From Oscillospiraceae bacterium (GTDB lineage Bacteria; Bacillota; Clostridia; Oscillospirales; Ruminococcaceae): a stretch of DNA of 64,000 nucleotides. The DNA lies in contig JAJQBX010000027.1 of NCBI GenBank assembly GCA_021203065.1, positions 34,701 to 98,700 on the forward strand, in the 5' to 3' direction. Each line of letters opens with the position of its first letter. Within the stretch, counting starts at the first letter, position 1. The notes under the pieces were generated by a model. It saw only the letters and a list, made by a program, of their open reading frames with translations, searched no databases and was not told the DNA's origin. This document shows positions 1-7,073 of the stretch, one piece after another. Both the position numbers and the translations under genes were made by a program.

Positions 1-134
1 AAGCCCATCCCATGCAGAATCTGAGCCAACGGAAACATCCCGCTCCCGCCGATGCCGATAAAGTGTATGTGCTTCCTTCCCGCAAGGATTGAGTTGCGGG
101 TGAGGGAAAAGTTGTCGTTCACTGAAGCTTTCAC
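1..134 (-). CDS. murC: UDP-N-acetylmuramate--L-alanine ligase, N-terminal part
   Basis: Only the first 44 codons lie in the window; the gene runs off the left edge. The enzyme adds L-alanine to UDP-MurNAc, the first amino-acid step of cytoplasmic peptidoglycan precursor synthesis. The visible part contains the MurC nucleotide-binding start, HIHFIGIGGSGM followed by PLAQIL. The start is taken as GTG at 134-132; a second in-frame GTG four codons on (122-120) has an AGGAG 11 nt upstream and is an equally good choice. It follows the RhuM-family gene by 17 nt on the same strand, so the two may share a transcript. The family call is firm; the start is not. Confidence 0.9.
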   Translation of the reverse strand, partial: MKASVNDNFSLTRNSILAGRKHIHFIGIGGSGMFPLAQILHGMG

Positions 135-151
135 TCCTATCTCTTGCGAAA

Positions 152-1156
152 TTATGTTTCGCTGATTGCTTTTTCCGCTTCCAAAATTGTATCTAAGTAC
201 GCTTCTTCTACCGGTGAAAGTGTCTTCTGCTGGTACTTTTTATATTCCGACTCAGCTTTTTGCATTGCTTCGGTGTGAGAAATTTTGCCGTTATCCGAAA
301 GCAGAGGTCTCGAGCCAGAGGTAAGAATCATGTCGAGCTGATTAATGTAATCACTCATATACATCGGTCTGTGCTCAATTGCATTGATTTCTGCAAAGTC
401 GAAATATCCAGAAACGAGGTTATTAAGGATCTTCAGCTCATCTTCATCAAGGTAATTTTTTGCAACAGAAATATCTTTTTTAAGGGGAAATCTTCCCGAA
501 AAGCTTCGTAGACCCATAAAAGGCTGTCCTGCATCGGCTCTTTCATATATAACTTCCGCAGCGGTGTGACCATGAGCGGCATAATGAAGCTTGTTCTGAA
601 CTATCTTGAAAAAGTGAATTGATTCCTCACTTTTAGGGTCATAATCGACAGCAGTTGCATACAAATCAAGAACCTGTCGATAAAGAACCTTTTCAGAGGA
701 ACGAATATCCCTTATGCGTTCCAGAAGCTCTTTCCAGTAAGCTCCTCCGCCATTGCCCTTGAGCCTTTCATCGTCCATTGTGAAGCCCTTGAGCATATAT
801 TCTTTCAACCGTTCGGTAGCCCACTTGCGGAAGTGCGTGCCGACAATCGATTTTACACGATAACCTACGGAGATAATAACATCGAGATTATAATAATTAA
901 TCCGGTACTTTTTGCCATCAGAAGCAGTTGTCAAGAATTCCTTGACAACTGAATCCGGAGAAAGCTCTCCATCTCTGAAACAATTATTGATATGCAGACT
1001 TATATTCTGCTTGGATGTATTAAAGAGTTCCGCCATTTGCGCCTGAGACAGCCAAACCGTATCTCCATCAAGCTTGACATCCAGATGAGTTAACCCGTCT
1101 TCTGTCTGGTATACTATTATCTCTCCGTAATCTCCGGTATTTCGATTCTCTGACAC
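152..1156 (-). CDS. RhuM family protein (KilA-N/ANT-like virulence-associated protein)
   Basis: This 334-residue protein matches the RhuM family by its N-terminal pattern: a short beta region, then VWLSQAQMAELFNTSKQNIS, a helix-turn-helix-like segment, then LDVIISVGYRVKS and FRKWATERLKEYM. The family occurs on pathogenicity islands, phages and chromosomes, and its biochemical role is not settled. The start is GTG at 1156-1154 behind an AAGGGGAT ribosome site. It ends 17 nt before murC, an odd partner for a cargo-type gene, and is divergent from spoVG. Length is normal for the family and no frameshift is seen. Confidence 0.85.
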   Translation of the reverse strand: MSENRNTGDYGEIIVYQTEDGLTHLDVKLDGDTVWLSQAQMAELFNTSKQNISLHINNCFRDGELSPDSVVKEFLTTASDGKKYRINYYNLDVIISVGYRVKSIVGTHFRKWATERLKEYMLKGFTMDDERLKGNGGGAYWKELLERIRDIRSSEKVLYRQVLDLYATAVDYDPKSEESIHFFKIVQNKLHYAAHGHTAAEVIYERADAGQPFMGLRSFSGRFPLKKDISVAKNYLDEDELKILNNLVSGYFDFAEINAIEHRPMYMSDYINQLDMILTSGSRPLLSDNGKISHTEAMQKAESEYKKYQQKTLSPVEEAYLDTILEAEKAISET

Positions 1157-1274
1157 GTCTTATCCCCTTCCAACAAAAGTTCACCTTAAGTATATTACAT
1201 TTCGCCGGAAAAATAAACACCTTTTCGGGATTTTTCTCAAAAAAATTTCTTTCAGGGGCTGATTCTGGCTTTTC

Positions 1275-1335
1275 TTTGGTATAAAATCCCGGATTTACGG
1301 CAAGAATATGGGTAGTTTAAATTTTGAAAGGACAA
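1275..1335 (+). promoter_or_regulatory. spoVG upstream region and ribosome binding site
   Basis: A TATAAA at 1280-1285 could be a -10 element, but no clear -35 is seen. The ribosome site GAAAGGA at 1326-1332 lies 9 nt before ATG 1342. This favours that start over the in-frame TTG at 1324, which overlaps the site itself. Confidence 0.4.
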
Positions 1336-1341
1336 TTTGCC

Positions 1342-1608
1342 ATGACAATTACGGGTATCAAGGTTCGTAAGCTCATCCCTGAGGGGAAGCTCAAGGGAAT
1401 TGTGAGCGTCACATTCGACAATTCATTCGCCGTCCACGACATCAAGGTCATCGAGGGCGACAACCGCCTCTTCGTCGCCATGCCATCACGCCGTGACGAC
1501 TCCGGCACTTTCCGGGACATCGTCCACCCGATTTCAGCCGAAGCCAGAAATCAGATGGAAAGTGAGATTCTTGACGCATATTATGCATCGGTGCACGGGC
1601 AACTGTAG
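1342..1608 (+). CDS. spoVG: SpoVG septation/sporulation regulator
   Basis: This 88-residue protein begins MTITGIKVRKL and carries the family block LKGIVSVTFDNSFAVHDIKVIEG followed by LFVAMPSRR and FRDIVHPI, which is diagnostic for SpoVG. In Firmicutes SpoVG is a small nucleic-acid-binding regulator that affects asymmetric septation, capsule and virulence genes. ATG 1342 is chosen because GAAAGGA sits 9 nt upstream. The gene is monocistronic, divergent from the RhuM gene and convergent with the Nudix gene, and shares a bidirectional terminator with the latter. Nothing unusual is seen in the coding sequence. Confidence 0.95.
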   Translation: MTITGIKVRKLIPEGKLKGIVSVTFDNSFAVHDIKVIEGDNRLFVAMPSRRDDSGTFRDIVHPISAEARNQMESEILDAYYASVHGQL

Positions 1609-1625
1609 GGGCGCACTTAGTGCGC

Positions 1626-1655
1626 AAAAAGCCGGCTGATTATGCCGGCTTTTCT
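1626..1655. terminator. bidirectional intrinsic terminator (spoVG / Nudix)
   Basis: GCCGGC at 1631-1636 pairs with GCCGGC at 1644-1649. The hairpin is flanked by AAAAA on the left and TTTT on the right, so it can end transcription from both convergent genes. Confidence 0.8.
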
Positions 1656-2059
1656 CAGACGATGTGTCCACGTGCCTTTTGGGCGACACTTTTGTCGTTA
1701 TCATAGGACAACACGGCATCCGCTCGGTCTATCTCCACCCACTTGATGTCGGCAATTTCGTCCTCTTGGGGGACAAAGTCGGTGTTCTTTGCCTTGGCGA
1801 GGTAGTAGACAACCGTTTTGTGAGTCCCCTTTTTCGGGGAGTAGGACACCGTTTCCCGGAAGGTCTGGTCTATGATGACCTCGATTCCGGTCTCCTCCAA
1901 TATCTCACGCATGGCTGTTTCAATCTCCGTCTCGCCGTCCTCAACATGACCCTTCGGGAACGACCAATGCCCGCTGTTTATGTGCTTTACAAGCAGTATT
2001 TCCGTGTTTCCATGAAACTTGCGCCAGACAATCCCGCCGCACGATTTTTCATGAAGCAT
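1655..2059 (-). CDS. Nudix hydrolase, diadenosine-tetraphosphatase-like
   Basis: The 134-residue protein has a complete Nudix box, starting GHVEDGETEIETA and continuing MREILEETGI (G-x5-E-x7-REUxEExGU), at about residues 42-64. The N-terminal SCGGIVWR is typical of bis(5'-nucleosyl)-tetraphosphatase-type members, which hydrolyse dinucleoside polyphosphates or other nucleoside diphosphate derivatives; the true substrate cannot be read from sequence. ATG 2059 is chosen because AGAAGGGA lies just upstream and the 26 residues above it do not resemble the family. It is a single gene, convergent with spoVG. Confidence 0.88.
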   Translation of the reverse strand: MLHEKSCGGIVWRKFHGNTEILLVKHINSGHWSFPKGHVEDGETEIETAMREILEETGIEVIIDQTFRETVSYSPKKGTHKTVVYYLAKAKNTDFVPQEDEIADIKWVEIDRADAVLSYDNDKSVAQKARGHIV

Positions 2060-2144
2060 ACTGGTCCCTTCTGCACGCCAAAGCGTGCGTAATTTCTGTG
2101 TTAAGACTATTGTACCACAAAACAACCGGATTTGCAACGGGGAT

Positions 2145-2185
2145 TTAATAAAAACAGGAGGACGAACTCTGAAAGTTCATCCTCC
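2145..2185 (-). terminator. intrinsic terminator of acpP
   Basis: On the minus strand a 12-bp arm at 2174-2185 pairs, with one mismatch, with 2157-2168. A run reading TTTTTATTAAAT follows at 2145-2156. Confidence 0.75.
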
Positions 2186-2245
2186 ATGGGTGTGCTTTTT
2201 CAACGTTTCCTGTTATACTGAATATCAAGTGTTGTCGGACAAGAC

Positions 2246-2470
2246 TCAAGTGTTGTCCTCGATGTACTTGACGAGCTCGCCGACGGTCTTCATTCCCTCG
2301 ATAGCTTCGTCGGGAATTTCCATATCGAACTCATCCTCAAGTGTCATTATAACGTCGACAACATCGAGTGAATCTGCGCCGAGGTCCTCGAAAGTGGAGT
2401 CGGAAGTTACATCCTCAACATCCATATCAAGCTGGTCGGCAATTATTCCTGCGATTTTATCAAATACCAT
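2246..2470 (-). CDS. acpP: acyl carrier protein
   Basis: This 74-residue acidic protein has the DSL phosphopantetheine attachment motif (LGADSLDVVD, Ser38), and helix II and III sequences typical of fatty-acid ACPs. It carries growing acyl chains for type II fatty acid synthesis in the cytoplasm. It stands alone, with its own promoter and terminator and no fab genes beside it, so it may be either the main ACP or a stand-alone extra copy. ATG 2470 follows a GAGGAGGTAC ribosome site. Length is normal. Confidence 0.92.
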   Translation of the reverse strand: MVFDKIAGIIADQLDMDVEDVTSDSTFEDLGADSLDVVDVIMTLEDEFDMEIPDEAIEGMKTVGELVKYIEDNT

Positions 2471-2519
2471 AAAAGTACCTCCTCAAAATAGATAAGCCTT
2501 TATAAATAAGCCTACGATT

Positions 2520-2548
2520 AGTTTAGCGTGTATGAGCCTGTTTGTCAA
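2520..2548 (-). promoter_or_regulatory. acpP promoter
   Basis: Minus-strand TTGACA (2543-2548), a 17-nt spacer and TAAACT (2520-2525). Confidence 0.7.
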
Positions 2549-2572
2549 TAGGTTTTTCAGAATTTTTGCGGG

Positions 2573-2680
2573 AAACCCCTCAGTCAGCCACTTCGTGGCT
2601 GCCAGCTCCCCTTTCAGGGGAGCCTATAACTGCCTCCCCTGAAAGGAGAGGGGAACCGTGCGAAGCACGGTGGAGGGGTC
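2573..2680. repeat. GC-rich dispersed palindromic repeat, copy 1
   Basis: It begins ACCCCTCAGTCAGCCAC, contains AGCTCCCCTTTCAGGGGAGCC and CCTCCCCTGAAAGG, and ends GGTGGAGGGGTC. The ends are inverted (ACCCCTC / GAGGGGT). It lies between acpP and typA and touches the typA stop codon. Confidence 0.85.
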
Positions 2681-4496
2681 ACATCTTCGCTCTGTCCTTT
2701 GCCCTCTGAATATTCGAAAGTGTCTTCTTGCGGAGTCTTATATTCTTCGGTGTGACCTCGACCAGTTCGTCATCTGCGATGAACTCAAGGCTGTCCTCAA
2801 GGCTCAGAACCCTTGGCGGGATGAGACGGAGTGCATCATCGCTACCAGAAGCACGGGTGTTGGTGAGGTGCTTTTTCTTGCAGACGTTTACGACTAAGTC
2901 GCCCGGCTTCGGGGAGACGCCAACAATCATTCCCTCATAGACGGGTGTTCCCGCTCCGATAAACAAAGCTCCTCTTTCCTGTGCATTATAAAGACCATAG
3001 GTGACCGCTTCGCCGGTTTCGAATGCGACGAGTGAGCCGTTAGAACGCCTCGGGATGTCGCCCTTATACTGCTCGTAGCCGTAGAAGACGGAATTCATGA
3101 TTCCCTCACCCTTGGTGTCGGTTAAAAATTCGTTACGGTAGCCGAAGAGCCCTCTTGCAGGGACGTGGAAAACAACCCTCATCCGTGAGCCCATAGGCGT
3201 CATCGAGACCATTTCGGCTTTGCGTGTGCCCATCTTCTCCATTACTGCGCCAACCGACGTCTCGGGGACGTCGACAACGAGCTCCTCGATAGGCTCGCAG
3301 AGCTTGCCGTCAATCTCCTTATAGAGGACTCTCGGCGTCGAAACGCCCATCTCATAGCCCTCACGGCGCATGTTCTCGATGAGAATCGAAAGGTGCATCT
3401 CGCCACGACCAGCGACCTTGAATGAGTCGGTGGAGTCGGTCTCCGATACTCTCAGGGAAACGTCCTTGAGAAGCTCCCTGAAGAGCCTGTCTCTTAGGTG
3501 GCGGGAGGTTACAAACTTGCCCTCACGTCCTGCAAAAGGCGAATCGTTGACGGAAAATGTCATCTCAACTGTCGGTTCGCTTATCTTGACAAAGGGAAGT
3601 GGCTCGAAGGTGGCTGTATCGCAGATGGTGTCGCCGATGGTGATATTCTCAATTCCGCTTATGCAGACGATGTCGCCGACGGTCGCTTTCTCGGCAGGAA
3701 CTCTTTCAAGACCTGCTATCTGATAGAGCGTCACAATCTTTCCACGATAGGGCTTCTTCGTTCCGTGGTAGTCGCCGATGGTGACCTCCTGATTTACTTT
3801 TATACTTCCCCGCTCAATCTTTCCAATTGCGATTCTTCCGACATAGTCGTTATAGTCGATGGAGGAGACCAGCAACTGCAGCGGCTCTTCCGGCTCGCCC
3901 TCGGGAGCTGGGATGTACTCGAGTATTTTGTCAAAGAGCGGCGTCAGGTCAGTTCCGGGAACGTTCTCGTCCGCAGAAGCAGTGCCGTCTCTTCCCGAAC
4001 AGAAGAGAATCGGGGAGTCGAGCTGCTCGTCGGAGGCGTTTAAGTCCATAAGTAGCTCATAGCACTCGTCGATTACCTCGTCGATTCTTGCATCCGGACG
4101 GTCGATCTTGTTGATGACTATGATGACCCTGTGTCCAAGCTCCAAGGCATGCTGCAAAACGAACCTCGTCTGCGGCATCGGACCCTCTGCGGCGTCGACA
4201 AGAAGTATTACTCCGTCAACCATCTTGAGGATTCTTTCAACCTCACCGCCGAAGTCGGCATGACCGGGGGTGTCGACGATGTTGATCTTCACGTCCTTAT
4301 AGACAACCGAGGTGTTCTTTGCCAAGATGGTTATTCCCCTCTCACGCTCGATGTCGTTAGAGTCCATAACCCTCTCGTTCACGACCTGATTTTCTCTGAA
4401 TGTACCGCTCTGCTTGAGCATCCCGTCGACCAAGGTAGTCTTTCCGTGGTCAACGTGAGCGATTATAGCGATGTTTCTCAAATCATTTCTAATCAA
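2679..4496 (-). CDS. typA: ribosome-associated GTPase TypA/BipA
   Basis: The 605-residue protein has all translational GTPase motifs: AHVDHGKT (residues 13-20), [15 protein letters not shown] and NKIDRPDA. The order of the EF-G-like domains and the C-terminal domain is that of TypA/BipA, as is the length. It binds the ribosome and assists 50S assembly and growth under stress. ATG 4496 has a GAAAGAGGAAG site upstream. It is monocistronic with its own promoter at 4539-4567, and its stop lies at the edge of dispersed repeat copy 1. No truncation is seen. Confidence 0.96.
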   Translation of the reverse strand: MIRNDLRNIAIIAHVDHGKTTLVDGMLKQSGTFRENQVVNERVMDSNDIERERGITILAKNTSVVYKDVKINIVDTPGHADFGGEVERILKMVDGVILLVDAAEGPMPQTRFVLQHALELGHRVIIVINKIDRPDARIDEVIDECYELLMDLNASDEQLDSPILFCSGRDGTASADENVPGTDLTPLFDKILEYIPAPEGEPEEPLQLLVSSIDYNDYVGRIAIGKIERGSIKVNQEVTIGDYHGTKKPYRGKIVTLYQIAGLERVPAEKATVGDIVCISGIENITIGDTICDTATFEPLPFVKISEPTVEMTFSVNDSPFAGREGKFVTSRHLRDRLFRELLKDVSLRVSETDSTDSFKVAGRGEMHLSILIENMRREGYEMGVSTPRVLYKEIDGKLCEPIEELVVDVPETSVGAVMEKMGTRKAEMVSMTPMGSRMRVVFHVPARGLFGYRNEFLTDTKGEGIMNSVFYGYEQYKGDIPRRSNGSLVAFETGEAVTYGLYNAQERGALFIGAGTPVYEGMIVGVSPKPGDLVVNVCKKKHLTNTRASGSDDALRLIPPRVLSLEDSLEFIADDELVEVTPKNIRLRKKTLSNIQRAKDRAKM

Positions 4497-4538
4497 TTTA
4501 CTTCCTCTTTCCGATAAAGTGTTTTCTTGACCAATGAT

Positions 4539-4567
4539 ATTATATACTGTTTGTCGGGGAAAATCAA
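4539..4567 (-). promoter_or_regulatory. typA promoter
   Basis: Minus-strand TTGATT (4562-4567), a 17-nt spacer and TATAAT (4539-4544). Confidence 0.7.
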
Positions 4568-4578
4568 GAGGCAGATTG

Positions 4579-4618
4579 CTTAATTCGGAATTCGGAATTA
4601 TGAATTCGGAATTTTGTG
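4579..4618. repeat. short AATTCGGAATTAT direct repeats
   Basis: The stretch alternates AATTCGGAATT with ATGAATTCGGAATT. It resembles the 7-mer arrays at 42417 and 57025 and separates the typA promoter from the first peptide cassette. Confidence 0.6.
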
Positions 4619-4635
4619 AAAATAAAAAATGGCTG

Positions 4636-4664
4636 TTGACAAAGCAGCCGGGATGGATTATAAT
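4636..4664 (+). promoter_or_regulatory. promoter of the antisense RNA, cassette 1
   Basis: Consensus TTGACA (4636-4641), a 17-nt spacer and TATAAT (4659-4664), pointing toward the peptide gene on the opposite strand. Confidence 0.85.
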
Positions 4665-4670
4665 ATAGAT

Positions 4671-4781
4671 AGTGAGAGGGTTGCCTGAAGTACGAATTCA
4701 GGCAACGGTTACCTTTCCCATAATTCACAGAACTATGTTCCAAGTAGCCGCGCTGAAGACTCAGGCGCGGTTATTTCTTAC
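4671..4781 (+). ncRNA. predicted antisense RNA (antitoxin-like), cassette 1
   Basis: The start is placed 7 nt after the -10 element. The RNA has a 9-10 bp hairpin (TTGCCTGAA/TTCAGGCAA, 4680-4706) and ends at the GC stem CCGCGC/GCGCGG (4748-4770) followed by TTATTTCTT. That U-tract is antisense to the stop and last two lysine codons of the peptide gene. The RNA overlaps the whole 3' region of the peptide mRNA, as in type I toxin-antitoxin pairs. It also contains GGTTACCTTTCCC (4707-4719), nearly identical to a stretch in the 5' leader of the peptide mRNA. Confidence 0.7.
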
Positions 4782-4860
4782 GGCTTTCGCCAAGGTCAAT
4801 ACCTAACTTGATGGCAGTTAAAACGAGAAGTAATAACTGAATGGATTGTGCAATGTCCAT
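4771..4860 (-). CDS. 29-residue hydrophobic peptide, putative type I toxin (cassette 1)
   Basis: The peptide starts MDIAQSIQLLLLVLTAIKLG and ends ESRKK: one hydrophobic helix followed by a basic tail. Size and layout match the small holin-like/TxpA-BsrG class of membrane toxins in Firmicutes. A GGGAGG ribosome site (4871-4876) is 10 nt upstream, and it is partly buried in a hairpin TCCCT-gcga-AGGGA that would limit translation. The peptide has its own consensus promoter (4913-4942) and faces an antisense RNA. Toxicity is inferred from the layout and from two related cassettes in this window; close sequence identity to a named family is not claimed. Confidence 0.72.
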   Translation of the reverse strand: MDIAQSIQLLLLVLTAIKLGIDLGESRKK

Positions 4861-4912
4861 CGAGGATTCACCTCCCTTCGCAGGGAAAGAGTAACCTCCT
4901 CTCACCACGGTT

Positions 4913-4942
4913 ATTATACCATACGTTCTCCACACTTGTCAA
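4913..4942 (-). promoter_or_regulatory. promoter of the peptide gene, cassette 1
   Basis: Minus-strand TTGACA (4937-4942), an 18-nt spacer and TATAAT (4913-4918). The transcript begins GTGGTGAGAGG, echoing AGTGAGAGG at the start of the antisense RNA. Confidence 0.85.
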
Positions 4943-5147
4943 CAAAATAATCCAAAAATATATAAAAGTCCCTCATATCTGAGCCTGATGTGGGGGACTT
5001 CTTTTGAAAACATGCTAAGTGCGATTCCTTTCGGAAAGAAGCTCTTATACCTATAATACAAATCGGGGAGCTGTTTTATTGCACCCCGATTGCATTTTTC
5101 TGAAAAAATTTTTTGCCCTTACGGGTTCACTCCGCAGGTCCGACCGG

Positions 5148-5627
5148 TTACTCTGTCAGAAGCTTCATGAACTTCTGGTTCTTCTCGAGTATCTTGAAGA
5201 GAACTACCCCCAAGATGCATACGCAGACGAATTCGCCGGCGGCTACTTCGATGGCGGAGAGCCAAAACGGCAGTCCTGAGAACCAGTAGAGCTCCAACCC
5301 TACAATTATGCCGTTGAAGATGACCGGGAAGATGGAGGCAACATAGATGTTAGGGCTATGAATCATGCAGATTACAGCCAAAACTGTCGCCGCCGTTCCG
5401 AAGACCATATCGACAAGCCCCACGGTGCTGAAAATATTTGCAATCAGACAACCTAAGGTAAGCGATATGCCATAGTCCTTTCGGTAGAAGCAGAGTAGCA
5501 TCAATGCCTCGGCAATCCGAAACTGGATGTTGCCATACGACAAAGAGCTCAATGCCACAGTAAGTGCGACATAGATAGCCGCCACTACCGCTAATTTCAC
5601 AAGTCGGGAAACGGATAAGTTTTTCAT
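5148..5627 (-). CDS. queT: QueT-type queuosine precursor transporter
   Basis: The 159-residue protein is almost wholly hydrophobic, with about five or six membrane segments, and has the QueT hallmarks VQFRIAEAL-like (here IQFRIAEALMLLCFY) and an NIFSTVGLVDMVFG-type loop. QueT is the membrane subunit of an energy-coupling-factor transporter thought to import preQ1 or related queuosine precursors. ATG 5627 is preferred to TTG 5633, because AAGGAG lies 9 nt from the ATG but only 3 nt from the TTG. A preQ1-I-like pseudoknot directly upstream covers the ribosome site and fits this substrate. It has its own promoter and is monocistronic here. Confidence 0.9.
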   Translation of the reverse strand: MKNLSVSRLVKLAVVAAIYVALTVALSSLSYGNIQFRIAEALMLLCFYRKDYGISLTLGCLIANIFSTVGLVDMVFGTAATVLAVICMIHSPNIYVASIFPVIFNGIIVGLELYWFSGLPFWLSAIEVAAGEFVCVCILGVVLFKILEKNQKFMKLLTE

Positions 5628-5634
5628 TTTCAAT

Positions 5635-5679
5635 TACTCCTTGTTTTTTATCCGGGTGGTTTTCAAGGTGACACCCGTA
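5635..5679 (-). promoter_or_regulatory. preQ1-I riboswitch-like leader of queT
   Basis: On the minus strand P1 is CGGGTG/CACCCG. The loop holds CCTTG, which pairs with CAAGG in the tail after GATAAAAAA, giving the small H-type pseudoknot with A-rich tail typical of preQ1-I. The CAAGG strand is the 5' part of the AAGGAG ribosome site, so ligand binding should block translation. The match is by structure and tail sequence, not by a covariance search. Confidence 0.8.
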
Positions 5680-5731
5680 TTAAATTTTTTGCCGCAAAAA
5701 GTCCACTTGCAAGGCTTTTCACAGCCTGACT

Positions 5732-5760
5732 ATTATAGCCGATAATCCGCCGGTTGTCAA
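5732..5760 (-). promoter_or_regulatory. queT promoter
   Basis: Minus-strand TTGACA (5755-5760), a 17-nt spacer and TATAAT (5732-5737). Confidence 0.8.
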
Positions 5761-5769
5761 GTCTCTTTC

Positions 5770-5798
5770 TTGACAATATTACGCCGGCATGCTACAAT
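5770..5798 (+). promoter_or_regulatory. promoter of the GH5-like lipoprotein gene
   Basis: TTGACA (5770-5775), a 17-nt spacer and TACAAT (5793-5798). It is divergent from and nearly abuts the queT promoter. Confidence 0.75.
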
Positions 5799-5823
5799 AT
5801 TAGCATGAATGGAGGTAGAATTC

Positions 5824-6927
5824 ATGAAGAGACTTTTTTCTGTCGTTATTGTTTTTGTATTTGCACTCTCGCTCGTCTCCTGCGGAGCTCAGGACACCGC
5901 TTCCGCAAGGGTCTACGTCGAGGGAACGAGCTTTATGGTTAACGGAAACGAGCTCTGGATTAACGGCGTCAACACTCCGTGGATAAGCTGGAACGACTTC
6001 ACCGGAAATATGGACGAAGAAGCTTGGGAGGAGACATTTGCGCTTTTAGCCTCCGACAACATCAACTGCACCAGAATCTGGATCAACTGCGAGGGCGAAA
6101 GCATCGTAAGCCTCACCTCAGAGGGCGAAATCATCGAGATCAATTCCGGGCACTGGGAAGACCTTGATAAGCTCTTTTCTCTTGCCGAAAAGTATGAAGT
6201 ATACGTCATGGCGACGCTTCTTTCGTTTGACCACTTCAAGGGCAGCAGCGGCGAGGACTGGCAGGCTCTTGTCAACAACCACGACATGGCGGATGCTTTT
6301 GCTGAAGCCTATGTAAAAGAGTTCTGCGAACGCTATGGCGACTGCGAATATCTCTTCTCTATAGACATAATGAACGAGCCCGACTGGGTCTATGAAAACG
6401 AGGAGTGCGGAAACGTGGAGTGGGAGAATCTTTCCTACTTCTTCGGGAAATGCGCCGCAGTTATCCACGAAAATTCCGACATCTTAGTCACCGTAGGCTT
6501 GGGAATGATTAAATACAATTCCGACAACTATAACGGCAACATGGTCTCTGATGAGTATCTATATGAACTCACCGGCGACGAGAACGCCTACCTCGACTTC
6601 TACAGCACCCACTATTATATGTGGCAGGAGCCCTATTATGGCTATCCCTGCACCGTAAGCCCCACGGAATTCGGGCTTGACGGAACGAAGCCCTGCATAA
6701 TAGGCGAGACCAGTAACGACGACGCCGACGAATGTGGGCTTACCCTTACAGAAAAGTATCAGGCATGCTACGACAACGGCTGGAACGGAATAATGGTGTG
6801 GATGGAGCCGTCATGGAACGACGACACCGGCTGGTATGAATATGACCTGACCGAAGAGGCAACCAACGCCATGGCGGACTATATCGGTGATCTGATTTAT
6901 CCCCTTTCGGTTGAGACAGAAGAATAA
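5824..6927 (+). CDS. GH5-like glycoside hydrolase lipoprotein
   Basis: The 367-residue protein has a lipoprotein signal (LSLVSC, Cys20) and a clan GH-A fold signature: NCTRIWIN, IMNEPDW with the acid/base Glu185, STHYYMW, and IIGETSN with the likely nucleophile Glu295. These match GH5-type endo-mannanases/cellulases. It should be anchored to the outer face of the membrane and cut beta-linked polysaccharide; the exact substrate is not readable. ATG 5824 follows GGAGG at 5811-5815. The mature domain fills the usual GH5 length. It is monocistronic, with its own promoter and a strong terminator. Confidence 0.82.
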   Translation: MKRLFSVVIVFVFALSLVSCGAQDTASARVYVEGTSFMVNGNELWINGVNTPWISWNDFTGNMDEEAWEETFALLASDNINCTRIWINCEGESIVSLTSEGEIIEINSGHWEDLDKLFSLAEKYEVYVMATLLSFDHFKGSSGEDWQALVNNHDMADAFAEAYVKEFCERYGDCEYLFSIDIMNEPDWVYENEECGNVEWENLSYFFGKCAAVIHENSDILVTVGLGMIKYNSDNYNGNMVSDEYLYELTGDENAYLDFYSTHYYMWQEPYYGYPCTVSPTEFGLDGTKPCIIGETSNDDADECGLTLTEKYQACYDNGWNGIMVWMEPSWNDDTGWYEYDLTEEATNAMADYIGDLIYPLSVETEE

Positions 6928-6945
6928 CTGCTGTTTAAAAGAAAA

Positions 6946-6977
6946 CCGGTTCAGAGCAGTCTGAGCCGGCTTTTTTG
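6946..6977 (+). terminator. terminator of the GH5-like gene
   Basis: CCGGTTCAGA (6946-6955) pairs with TCTGAGCCGG (6960-6969), followed by CTTTTTTG. Confidence 0.85.
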
Positions 6978-6983
6978 TCCCCA

Positions 6984-7026
6984 AAAAGGTTGCCCCCAAC
7001 CAATAAAATGCGCAGTGGTTGGGGGC
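6984..7026 (-). terminator. terminator of rpoC
   Basis: An 11-bp stem, GCCCCCAACCA (6992-7002) with TGGTTGGGGGC (7016-7026). On the minus strand it is followed by AACCTTTTTGG. Confidence 0.75.
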
Positions 7027-7073
7027 GAAAAAGAGAATGAAAAAGAATGGAATGAAACTTTCTTCGGCTAATT

